From an uncultured Clostridia bacterium (GTDB taxonomy: Bacteria; Bacillota; Clostridia; TANB77; CAG-508), in the NCBI GenBank assembly GCA_934121875.1, contig CAKOVG010000013.1, forward strand, positions 1 through 29,248: a stretch of DNA of 29,248 nt, given 5' to 3'. The notes under the pieces are model-generated. The model was not told the origin of the DNA. It searched no databases and saw nothing but the letters and a program-made list of their open reading frames with translations. Positions 7,686-14,923 of this stretch are shown here, piece after piece. The stretch's first letter is position 1. Each line of letters opens with the position of its first letter. The position numbers and the translations under genes are program-made.

Positions 7686-7916
7686 TTACTCCTCTTCTTG
7701 TATAAAATTCTCTTCTTTTATATCTTCCCCATTATTTAATAATATAGTAATTCTTTTTTCTGCACTTTCTAATAAGTCACTACATTCTTTTGATAGTTTC
7801 ATTCCTTCTTCAAACTTTGTAACAGATTCTTCTAAGTTTAAATCACCTTTTTCTAGTTCTGTAGCAATTTGCTCTAGTTTATTCATTGTTTCTTCAAAAC
7901 TTATTTTTTTATTCAT
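7686..7916 (-). CDS. xseB: Exodeoxyribonuclease VII small subunit
   Basis: XseB, 76 residues, typical size. It binds XseA to form the single-strand-specific exonuclease VII used in mismatch and general repair. It shows the family helical signature: FEETMNKLEQIATELEKGDLNLEESVTKFEEGMKL. GAGG lies seven bases ahead of the ATG. Unlike the usual direct xseA-xseB order, a membrane protein gene (7934-8410) separates the two here. Confidence 0.95.
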   Translation of the reverse strand: MNKKISFEETMNKLEQIATELEKGDLNLEESVTKFEEGMKLSKECSDLLESAEKRITILLNNGEDIKEENFIQEEE

Positions 7917-7933
7917 TTTATTTTCCTCACATA

Positions 7934-8410
7934 TTATTTTTCTTCTACAATTTCTGTGGTAACATCAACTATATATCCTCTTATTAAATGTGTTGATTTA
8001 GTATCATATACTGTTACTAAATATTTTCCATCATTTTGAATACTTACATTAAATGACACTCCTTTTGTGTTACCCCATTCTTTTGTCCATTTTTCTTTTA
8101 CTAATTTTATTGCTTTGACTTCTTTAGGTGTCATTTGATTTTCTTCTTGTTCGTCTGAGTTTGTATCAGCTGTGTTTTTATTTTCTTCTGTTTTAGATAT
8201 AGTTTCAGTATTATTTACATTTTCGTCTAAGATTTCATTTAGCATATTATTTAAGCCTTGATTCGGGTCTGGTAATATGTTTTCTTTTGTAATATTTCCG
8301 TTTGCTTCAATAGGCTCCTTTTTAAAGTGTTGGTATCCTAAACATATTAATGCAAATGCTAGTACTACTATAACTATTCCAATTAAAATATTTTTAGTTG
8401 TTTTACTCAT
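7934..8410 (-). CDS. Membrane-anchored protein of unknown function, between xseA and xseB
   Basis: 158 residues, no recognised family. One N-terminal transmembrane segment (about 8-26, ILIGIVIVVLAFALICLGY) is preceded by a basic start, so the rest probably faces outward. A low-complexity linker of about 60 residues rich in Asn, Glu and Thr follows. A compact C-terminal domain of about 60 residues (AIKLVKEKWTKEWG, then strands VSFNVSI, KYLVTVYD and RGYIVDVTTEIVEE) has a helix-plus-strands pattern somewhat like PepSY domains. That resemblance is an impression, not a match. AAGGAG precedes the ATG. Its place inside an exonuclease VII pair suggests cotranscription rather than shared function. Confidence 0.75.
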   Translation of the reverse strand: MSKTTKNILIGIVIVVLAFALICLGYQHFKKEPIEANGNITKENILPDPNQGLNNMLNEILDENVNNTETISKTEENKNTADTNSDEQEENQMTPKEVKAIKLVKEKWTKEWGNTKGVSFNVSIQNDGKYLVTVYDTKSTHLIRGYIVDVTTEIVEEK

Positions 8411-8424
8411 ATAAACTCAGCTCC

Positions 8425-9618
8425 TTATTCAATAATTCTGGCTTTTTTTTCACCATCTTGCATTCTTATACAAATTTCATCTTCTTTTTTTAATTGTTTT
8501 GTACTTTTAATAATTACTCCATTTTTTGATACTATTCCATAGCCTCTAGCTAAGGTTTTTAACGGACTTAATGAATCTAGTTTTAGTATTATATTTTGTG
8601 CTTTTGATTTTTCTTGTTGCATTTTTTGTTTAATACTATGTTCTATTGATTTTACTTTTATATCAATTAACATATATTTTTCATTTACTTTTTGTAATGC
8701 TCCTGTAAAAGCTTTGTTAGCCATACATTTTTCATAACGTAATTTCATTAATTGTATTTTACGCACTAGTGATTGTTTATATCTATTTTGATAATTTTTT
8801 AGTTTTAGTTTTAGCTCATTAATGTCTGTTGCAGCTAATTCTGCAGCTGCTGATGGAGTTGGTGCTCTTAAATCTGCTACAAAATCTGCTATTGTAAAGT
8901 CTGTTTCATGCCCTACAGCTGAAATAACTGGCAATTTAGATTCATATATTGCTCTTGCAACAACTTCTTCATTAAATGGCCATATGTCTTCCAATGAGCC
9001 ACCACCTCTGGCTACAATAAGCACATCTGCTAAGTTGTGCTTGTTCATAAATTCAATCCCTTCTGCTATTTTTTTAGCTGCTCCTTCTCCTTGTACAGGA
9101 ACAGGAAATAACCTAATGTGTACATTTGGATTTCTTCTAGTAGATACATTTATAATATCTCTAATAACTGCTCCTGTGTTTGATGTAAGAACTCCTATTG
9201 TTTGTGGCATCATTGGTATTGGCTTTTTATGTACTTGATCAAATAATCCTTCTTTTTCTAGTTTTTGCTTTAGTTCTTCATATGCTGCTCTTAAATCTCC
9301 AACTTTTCCAACTTGCTTCATGGCTTTAGCATATAGTTGATATGTACCATCTCTTTCAAAAACTGAAACTGATCCAAGAATTATTACTTTCATTCCATCT
9401 TGTGGAACAAAATCTAAGTGTCCAGTATATGTTTTAAACATTATTGACTTTATTAATGACTTATCATCTTTTAATGTAAAATACATATGTCCAGTATAAT
9501 GGTTTTTAAAATTTGAAATTTCACCTTCTACTAACACATTAGAAAAGTATTCGTCTTGTTCAAATTTGTCTTTTACATATTTATTTAATTGGCTTACACT
9601 AATTGGGTTATATGTCAT
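8425..9618 (-). CDS. xseA: Exodeoxyribonuclease VII large subunit
   Basis: XseA, 397 residues, full length. It is the catalytic subunit of exonuclease VII. An N-terminal OB-fold covers about 1-100 (ISVSQLNKYVK, VEGEISNFKNHYTGHMYFTLKD). The catalytic core holds the signatures GVLTSNTGAVIRD, ARGGGSLEDIWPFNEE, SAVGHETDFTIADFVADLRAPTPS, and a long coiled coil to about 345. It ends in the GYGIV domain. The ribosome-binding site is weak (GAGAT), unlike its neighbours. It follows nusB by 36 bases. Confidence 0.97.
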   Translation of the reverse strand: MTYNPISVSQLNKYVKDKFEQDEYFSNVLVEGEISNFKNHYTGHMYFTLKDDKSLIKSIMFKTYTGHLDFVPQDGMKVIILGSVSVFERDGTYQLYAKAMKQVGKVGDLRAAYEELKQKLEKEGLFDQVHKKPIPMMPQTIGVLTSNTGAVIRDIINVSTRRNPNVHIRLFPVPVQGEGAAKKIAEGIEFMNKHNLADVLIVARGGGSLEDIWPFNEEVVARAIYESKLPVISAVGHETDFTIADFVADLRAPTPSAAAELAATDINELKLKLKNYQNRYKQSLVRKIQLMKLRYEKCMANKAFTGALQKVNEKYMLIDIKVKSIEHSIKQKMQQEKSKAQNIILKLDSLSPLKTLARGYGIVSKNGVIIKSTKQLKKEDEICIRMQDGEKKARIIE

Positions 9619-9654
9619 TTTTTATCTCTTTTCTTATTTCATAATATAAACAAT

Positions 9655-10077
9655 TTAGGTTGATGAGCCTGTTTGGATAATAATATTTGCTAATGCACCA
9701 TTAACAAAAGCTGGTGAATTATTGTCACCATACTTTTTGGCAATTTCTACTGCTTCATTTACTACTACTTTGTATGGTAGTTTTACATATACTATCTCAT
9801 ATGTAGCAAGTTTTAGTATAGAAATATTTATTTTTGAAATTCTTTGAATATCCCATTTTTCTTTTAAACTATTAGATATTAATTTTAATATTTCATTTTC
9901 ATTTTCATTAATGCCATTTATAGTTTCAACTACATAGTTTCTTGCTTTTTCTTTATCTTCTGCCTGCTCTGCTAAGAAAAGTTCAATTTGCTCATTGTAC
10001 TCTTCTTTTGGTGTTTTTTGAATTTCTAAGCTGTATAATAATTCAAATGCAAGTTCTCTTACTTGAGTTCTGGTCAT
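9655..10077 (-). CDS. nusB: Transcription antitermination factor NusB
   Basis: NusB, 140 residues, all-helical RNA-binding factor that with NusE (S10) loads on boxA of rRNA transcripts and prevents early termination. Signatures are TRTQVRELAFELLYSLE at the start, RISKINISILKLATYEI, and LPYKVVVNEAVEIAKKYGDNNSPAFVNGALANI. AAGGAG precedes the ATG. Placement after the asp23 gene set is usual in Firmicutes. Confidence 0.96.
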   Translation of the reverse strand: MTRTQVRELAFELLYSLEIQKTPKEEYNEQIELFLAEQAEDKEKARNYVVETINGINENENEILKLISNSLKEKWDIQRISKINISILKLATYEIVYVKLPYKVVVNEAVEIAKKYGDNNSPAFVNGALANIIIQTGSST

Positions 10078-10095
10078 ATATTTTGTTGCTCCTTT

Positions 10096-10311
10096 TTATA
10101 ATTTGTCTATAAAATTTTTGGTTTTTTCTTTTACATTTTCTTTGTTTCTTTGAATATAGCATCCTAACCATATGCACACAATTATTAAAGCTATTGTAAA
10201 TAGCACTTTATATAAATTTGTACAGAATAAAATGATTGATAGTGCAATTCCTATTAGTCCGCCTAAAATGCATCCACCATATTTTTCACAAAACACTTTA
10301 AAACTATCCAT
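10096..10311 (-). CDS. DUF2273 small membrane protein of the Asp23 operon
   Basis: 71 residues with two transmembrane helices (about 14-30 and 33-52: GGLIGIALSIILFCTNL, LFTIALIIVCIWLGCYIQ) and a basic C-terminal end. Size, topology and location between amaP and nusB identify the DUF2273 protein of alkaline-shock (Asp23) operons. It probably helps tether Asp23 with AmaP at the membrane. AAGGAG lies eight bases upstream of ATG. Confidence 0.85.
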   Translation of the reverse strand: MDSFKVFCEKYGGCILGGLIGIALSIILFCTNLYKVLFTIALIIVCIWLGCYIQRNKENVKEKTKNFIDKL

Positions 10312-10332
10312 TTAAATTGCTCCTTTCATATG

Positions 10333-10890
10333 TTATACTTGTGGTTGTTGTTTTGTAGGTTCAATGTCTTTCACTTTAATATTAACTTCTTTAACTTCTA
10401 AGTCTGAAGTCTTTTTTATTGTATTCTTAATTTTAGTTTGTAAATTTGTTGATAATTCCTTTATAATAGCATTTTCTTTTACACTTAAGTTTACAAATAC
10501 AGTTACATTGTTTTCTTTGTCTAGTTCAACTCTTGTTGTTACGTTTTCTGCGCTGTCAAAACCTTTAACAACACTATTTACTAAGTTTTCTATTGTGCCC
10601 TTTGTAATTAAAAGTTTGCCATCTGAATTTTCTAATAATATACCATTTTTGTAGTCTATTTCTTGTTTTGAACTTGAATCAAAAAATATACATTTTATTG
10701 CTAGTAGTATAAATATTATACTTAAGCTTAGCATAATATTAGATGCTACTTGATTTTGAATAATTCCAATTACTATTGAGTGTATTAGTTCAAGGTCTAG
10801 CCATCCAAAAATTAACAAACATGTTATTACTGATATAATAAGCATTAATGTTGAAAATAATGCTAGTCCAATTCTATCTAAAATTTTCAT
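10333..10890 (-). CDS. amaP: Alkaline shock response membrane anchor protein AmaP
   Basis: 185 residues from ATG 10890. Two N-terminal membrane helices (about 5-28 and 45-68) are followed by a soluble Asp23-like alpha/beta domain (NLVNSVVKGFDSAENVTTRVEL, VFVNLSV, VNIKVKDI). This is the architecture of AmaP, which anchors Asp23 to the membrane in Staphylococcus. An earlier in-frame start at 10929 lies in the hairpin region. I prefer 10890 because GAGAGG is 11 bases ahead and the protein then begins directly with the membrane segment. Confidence 0.85.
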   Translation of the reverse strand: MKILDRIGLALFSTLMLIISVITCLLIFGWLDLELIHSIVIGIIQNQVASNIMLSLSIIFILLAIKCIFFDSSSKQEIDYKNGILLENSDGKLLITKGTIENLVNSVVKGFDSAENVTTRVELDKENNVTVFVNLSVKENAIIKELSTNLQTKIKNTIKKTSDLEVKEVNIKVKDIEPTKQQPQV

Positions 10891-10921
10891 ATTTAATTTT
10901 TCCTCTCTTTTAAACTTTAAA

Positions 10922-10952
10922 TTAGGCACAGTAAAAAAATTATTGTGCCTAA
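10922..10952 (-). other. Hairpin between asp23 and amaP
   Basis: Perfect 9-bp stem TTAGGCACA (10922-10930) / TGTGCCTAA (10944-10952), four bases after the asp23 stop. There is no U-tract after it on the minus strand. It is therefore more likely an mRNA-stabilising or processing hairpin, or a leaky stop, that keeps asp23 message above the rest of the operon. Confidence 0.5.
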
Positions 10953-10955
10953 CTT

Positions 10956-11402
10956 TTATTCTTCTTCACTTTGTGTTTTTTCTTCGTTAACTCCCATGTT
11001 TTCTGTATTAACTCCCTGAATATGAACATTAACTTCTACAACTTTCAAGCCTGTCATATTTTCTACCGCTTTTTTTACTTTATTTTGTATTTCAAAAGCA
11101 ACATCTGGAATTCTAACTCCATATTCTACTATAATGTTAACATCTATTTTTGTTTCTTTTTCTCCTGAGTCTACTTTGATTCCTTTTGCTAGGTTTTTCT
11201 TTCCGCTAAGTACTTCTGAAATTCCGCCTGCAAATCCTCCAGACATTTGTGCTACTCCTGGCACTTCTGATACTGCTACTCCTGCAATTACAGAAATTAC
11301 ATCATCTGCAATTTTTATGTTTGTATTGCTTTCTAATGCAACTTCTCCATTATTTTCTTCTCCTGTTACAACCTCTTTTACTTCTTTGTTTTCTTCTTTC
11401 AT
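10956..11402 (-). CDS. Asp23/Gls24 family envelope stress protein
   Basis: 148 residues with an Asp23 domain at about 28-128: IKIADDVISVIAGVAVSEVPGVAQMSGGFAG, then VNIIVEYGVRIPDVAFEIQNKVKKAVENMTGLKVVEVNVHIQGV. Both ends are acidic tails. The family forms membrane-associated assemblies linked to wall stress. First gene of a long minus-strand operon with a strong promoter at 11442-11470 and GGAGG ahead of ATG. The AmaP and DUF2273 partners follow. Confidence 0.93.
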   Translation of the reverse strand: MKEENKEVKEVVTGEENNGEVALESNTNIKIADDVISVIAGVAVSEVPGVAQMSGGFAGGISEVLSGKKNLAKGIKVDSGEKETKIDVNIIVEYGVRIPDVAFEIQNKVKKAVENMTGLKVVEVNVHIQGVNTENMGVNEEKTQSEEE

Positions 11403-11441
11403 AAATAATCCTCCTTTTTCTTAAGAAAATTTATATATATT

Positions 11442-11470
11442 AGTATATCAATTTTGTACAAATTTTACAA
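11442..11470 (-). promoter_or_regulatory. Vegetative promoter for the asp23-to-fhs operon
   Basis: On the minus strand: TTGTAA (11465-11470), 17-base spacer, TATACT (11442-11447), about 40 bases before the asp23 ATG. No other convincing promoter was seen down to fhs. Confidence 0.7.
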
Positions 11471-11516
11471 CTATTTTTGCTAAAATAATAAAAAATCCGA
11501 TTCATTTTTTTAATAT

Positions 11517-11553
11517 AAAAAATCAAGCCACTTTTATAGTGTCCTGATTTTTT
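11517..11553 (-). terminator. Terminator after TIGR04086 gene
   Basis: Arms AAAAAATCA (11517-11525) / TGATTTTTT (11545-11553) close an inner CACT/AGTG stem with two mismatches. The U-tract is formed by the stem's own T-run on the minus strand. It lies just after the stop of the 11557-11964 gene. Confidence 0.75.
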
Positions 11554-11556
11554 GTA

Positions 11557-11964
11557 TTATTTTTTATTTAAGTTTACACCTATTACACCACCTATCATTC
11601 CTGCTATTGTTCCAGTTAGTAACATTATAAATGATTTTAGTGTTAATGCAAATCCAGTAATGCACAGGCTTGATACTAAGTATAGCATTATAATATATAT
11701 GATTCCTACTATTCCACCATTTAGTAATCCATTTTTTCTTATTGTTTTTGTGCTAATCATTCCTCCTATTAAAATGCTAATTGCTGTAATTACTAATACT
11801 ACCGGCACCATTGTACTTTCAGATATATTGGTATAGCATAAAAGCATTGCAAAAATTAGTAACAATATTATTGATAAAATAATTGAAAATACACTACCTT
11901 TTATTATTCTAAGTGAATTTTTCTTGAATTCACTTTCTTCTGTAATAATATTATCTTTTTCCAT
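11557..11964 (-). CDS. TIGR04086 family membrane protein
   Basis: 135 residues, four transmembrane helices (about 22-45, 52-72, 80-102, 108-130) with glycine-rich ends (IAGMIGGVIGVNLNKK), after a charged N-terminus. Layout and spacing agree with the TIGR04086 family of clostridial membrane proteins, whose role is unknown. It has terminators on both sides (11517-11553 and 12025-12060), so it is probably transcribed alone. No clear promoter was found in the 60 bases upstream. Confidence 0.75.
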   Translation of the reverse strand: MEKDNIITEESEFKKNSLRIIKGSVFSIILSIILLLIFAMLLCYTNISESTMVPVVLVITAISILIGGMISTKTIRKNGLLNGGIVGIIYIIMLYLVSSLCITGFALTLKSFIMLLTGTIAGMIGGVIGVNLNKK

Positions 11965-12024
11965 ATTTTCACTTCCATTTGTAATTTTATTACTTTATTC
12001 TATGTTTTAACTTTATTCTTTAGA

Positions 12025-12060
12025 ACAAAAAATTTCAAGAAAAATCTTGAAATTTTTTGT
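12025..12060. terminator. Strong intrinsic terminator after the WG-repeat gene
   Basis: A 16-bp perfect stem, ACAAAAAATTTCAAGA (12025-12040) / TCTTGAAATTTTTTGT (12045-12060), loop AAAA. T-runs in the stem serve both strands. It lies four bases after the WG-repeat gene stop on the minus strand. Confidence 0.85.
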
Positions 12061-12064
12061 TTAT

Positions 12065-13564
12065 CTAATTTGCATTTGTTACTGTATTTGTTGTAGTATT
12101 GTTATTGGCATTAGTTTGTGTATTTTGTGTTGTATTTGTTGTTTCATTAGCATTTGTTTGAGTTGTATTATTATTTTGTGTTTTTTGATTATTTGTTGTA
12201 CTAGGAGTTTCCTTATTTACTGGTTTTCCATACTTTTCTACATACTCTTTTAGATTTATTTCTTGGTTATTATATATCATGTAATAAATTTCTTGTCCTT
12301 CTGATGTTATTGAATATACAGCTTGTAATGCTGTAGGTATTAATTTTTGTCCATCACTTGTTATTATTCCATATAAGCTATCTTTTTTTATTACTATTCC
12401 TTCATATTCTGGAATTAGTAAAGCACTGTTTACACTTTTCTTAACTATTTTGTCTACACTAGGTATACATCCTAAATCTGTATATGTTTCATTATTTATT
12501 CTTTTACCAGTTTTGTCAAATAACTGCCATTCTCCATCTTTTTTTACTGGAATACATTTATTATATAGCAGATATTGGTTTTTAATTTTATCACTAATAA
12601 ATTTAGTTGAATCTATTCCTATTTGATCATACTCTGGGTAGATTATTATCTTTCCATTTGCATCTACAACGCCTTGTTTTTTGTTACTTGTTACTAAGTA
12701 TAATTCAGAATTTTTGTCTATTTGTTTTATGTTATCATACTCTGGACTAATTTTTATTTTTGCATCTTTTGACATTATTCCAACTTTGTTTTCCATTGTT
12801 GTTACAATAAATTCTTTTGCGCTTTCAATAAATTTTATTTCAGAATATTTTGTTCCTAATATTTCTTGTCCATTTAAGCTTTTAACACCATATTGTTTGT
12901 TTTCATTTTCTACTACTATCATATTATACAACAAAGCTTTTTTGTTGCTGAAGTCTGCTTTTTCATCTGCAATTCCTGAGTTTTGGAATTTGGTTGTATA
13001 ATAGTTAACTAAATATGGTAATGTATATATTGTTACTCTATTTTTATTTTTATCATATGACATTGAAATATTAAATGCAATGCTTGCTCCTTCTATTGTT
13101 GTGCATAGTTGGTCATTTATCAATTTTACTGGTTCTGATAATTCATAATATTCATAGTCATTGCTTGAATTTAATAGTGTTTTATATATTTTGTTTGAAC
13201 CTAAATTAAATGATGCAACTTCGTTGGTTGATTCAACATAGCACTTTGTTTTATCTTCTGTATATTTGTTTTCGTATTCTGCATTATTTGAGCTATATCC
13301 AACATAACTTGCAAAAGCACGTATTGGAATATATAGTTTGTCATTTTCAAATATTAGTACATTTTTTAAACTTATATTTTGTTTTGTATCTATAGATATT
13401 TTTAGTTCTGTGGATTCTATGTAATACATCCAGCCTATTAAAGCAAAAACTAATAATAGTAAAATAATTAAGATTGTTCCTATTATCTTCATCCATTTTT
13501 TTGCATTAACTTGATCTTGAGTTGGTCTATTGTTATATCCTCCATTGCCTATAAAATCGTCCAT
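12065..13564 (-). CDS. Membrane-anchored WG-repeat protein with copper-amine-oxidase-N-like domain
   Basis: A 499-residue surface protein. It has a Gly/Asn-rich cytoplasmic start, one transmembrane helix (about 28-47), then a region like the copper amine oxidase N-terminal domain (KLYIPIRAFASYVGYSSN, about 75-190), a wall-associated fold despite its name. Five degenerate WG (KWG) repeats follow, for example KQGVVDANGKIIIYPEYD and LYGIITSDGQKLIPTAL. The last 55 residues are almost only Asn, Thr and Gln. The function is unknown; WG repeats are usually taken as ligand- or protein-binding. The start at 13564 gives nine bases from GGAGG, while ATG 13573 would touch it. It lies 27 bases after tgt, so probably in that operon. 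Confidence 0.8.
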   Translation of the reverse strand: MDDFIGNGGYNNRPTQDQVNAKKWMKIIGTILIILLLLVFALIGWMYYIESTELKISIDTKQNISLKNVLIFENDKLYIPIRAFASYVGYSSNNAEYENKYTEDKTKCYVESTNEVASFNLGSNKIYKTLLNSSNDYEYYELSEPVKLINDQLCTTIEGASIAFNISMSYDKNKNRVTIYTLPYLVNYYTTKFQNSGIADEKADFSNKKALLYNMIVVENENKQYGVKSLNGQEILGTKYSEIKFIESAKEFIVTTMENKVGIMSKDAKIKISPEYDNIKQIDKNSELYLVTSNKKQGVVDANGKIIIYPEYDQIGIDSTKFISDKIKNQYLLYNKCIPVKKDGEWQLFDKTGKRINNETYTDLGCIPSVDKIVKKSVNSALLIPEYEGIVIKKDSLYGIITSDGQKLIPTALQAVYSITSEGQEIYYMIYNNQEINLKEYVEKYGKPVNKETPSTTNNQKTQNNNTTQTNANETTNTTQNTQTNANNNTTTNTVTNAN

Positions 13565-13590
13565 AAAAAACATCCTCCATTTCTTTTGTG

Positions 13591-14719
13591 TTATTTTTCA
13601 TAACCATATTTTTTGTAAAATTCTTCTTTGAATTTTAGTAAGTTATCATTCTCTATTTCTATTCTAACTCTTTCCATAAGTTTAGTCAAGAACCTTAAGT
13701 TATGAATTGATAATAATCTTACTGCTAATATTTCGTTTGCTTTTACTAAGTGCCTAATATACGCTCTAGTGTAATTTTTACAGGTGTAGCAATCACACTC
13801 TGGATCTAATGGTGTAAAATCTCTTTCATATGTAGCATTTCTTACTACTACTTTTCCATTCCATGTCATTGCAGTTCCATTTCTTGCAATTCTTGTTGGA
13901 AGGACACAGTCACACATATCTATCCCTGCTAGTGCTGCTTCTATTAAGTAATCTGGTGAACCTACTCCCATTAAGTATCTTGGTTTATTTTCTGGCATTA
14001 ATGGTGCTGTGTAGTATAGCATTTTTAAATATTCATCTTTTGGTTCTCCTACACTAATTCCGCCTATTGCATAGCCAGGGAAATCTAGTTCTATCAAGTC
14101 TTTGGCTGATTTTTCTCTTAAGTCTTCATAAAATCCGCCTTGAATTATACCAAATAAAGCTTGTTTTTCAACATTTTTGTGTGCTTCTTTACAGCGTTTA
14201 GCCCATCTTGTTGTTCTCTCCATAGATTGTTTTGTATATTCATATGTAGAAGGATATGGGCAACATTCGTCAAATGACATTATAATGTCTGCGCCTAAAG
14301 CTTCTTCTATTTCCATTACTTTTTCAGGTGTGAACATATGCTTACTTCCATCTAAGTGAGACCTAAATTCAACACCTTCTTCTGTAATTGTTCTTAAATC
14401 ACTTAGACTAAATACTTGAAAGCCTCCACAATCTGTTAGAATAGGTTTGTCCCATTTCATAAAGTTGTGAAGTCCACCTGCTTCTTTTACTAATTCGTGC
14501 CCGTGGTCTTAAGTATAAGTGGTATGTGTTTGATAATATTATTTGAGCACCAACTTCGTTTTTTAGTTCTTCTGGTGTCATTGATTTTACTGTTGCTTGT
14601 GTTCCTACTGGCATGAATACTGGTGTTTGTATGTCTCCATGTGGAGTGTGTACTATTCCTCTTCTTGCTCCTGAGTTTTTGTCTATATGTAATAATTCGT
14701 ATGTTACTGCTGGTTTCAT
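13591..14719 (-). pseudogene. tgt: tRNA-guanine transglycosylase, split by a single-base insertion
   Basis: Tgt swaps guanine 34 for the queuine precursor preQ1 in tRNAs for Asp, Asn, His and Tyr. The N-terminal part (ATG 14719, AGGAG seven bases ahead) runs to LSNTYHLYLRP. One extra base near 14503 (minus CCACGGGCAC where CCAGGGCAC would keep frame) shifts the frame. The rest, GHELVKEAGG through ...KKYGYEK, then continues in another frame without interruption. Both catalytic Asp motifs (DCGGFQVFSL and GIDMCDCVLPTRIARNG) and the zinc site (CDCYTC...H) are intact. Repaired, it is about 375 residues, normal for bacterial Tgt. QueA is upstream. Perfect conservation after the break suggests sequence error or a very recent mutation. 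Confidence 0.88.
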
Positions 14720-14746
14720 CTTATTTCTCCTATTTTAATTTTTTAT

Positions 14747-14913
14747 AAAATATATAATATTAAAAGAAAGTGCTGTCCGCGTAAGGTAGAGCGAAGCGTA
14801 ACGGTTGGAGAGTTCCGTCCGATAGTGTCCAAAAACAAATTTATTTGTTTTTGTGACATCCAATGGAAGGAAGCTCGACACCAAGGACAAGCGATTTTAA
14901 TATTATATATTTT
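14747..14913. repeat. MITE-like element or structured RNA with 19-bp terminal inverted repeats
   Basis: Between queA and tgt. Perfect 19-base inverted repeats, AAAATATATAATATTAAAA (14747-14765) and its complement (14895-14913), enclose 129 bases that are clearly richer in G+C than the surroundings. The arms extend three more pairs to 14744/14916 with one G-T. Inside, nested pairings continue: GC and TGTCC (14772-14778) with GGACA and GC (14885-14892), GGT/ACC, GAG/CTC, TTCC/GGAA. The tip is a 10-bp hairpin CAAAAACAAA (14830-14839) / TTTGTTTTTG (14844-14853). About 24 bases (14779-14802) are left over and can form a side hairpin. No convincing coding frame. It could be a non-autonomous mobile element or a folded transcript segment in the queA-tgt mRNA. 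Confidence 0.65.
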
Positions 14914-14923
14914 GTATAACAAT

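Noticed and set aside
14744..14916. Retron msr-msd or group II intron fragment
   Set aside because: Inverted repeats and hairpins are suggestive, but no reverse transcriptase is nearby and no domain V-like hairpin or branching G context is visible.
14720..14923. preQ1 riboswitch upstream of tgt
   Set aside because: No preQ1-I core (CTAGC ... AAAAAACTA type) and the fold is a long palindrome; preQ1 switches control precursor synthesis or transport rather than tgt as a rule.
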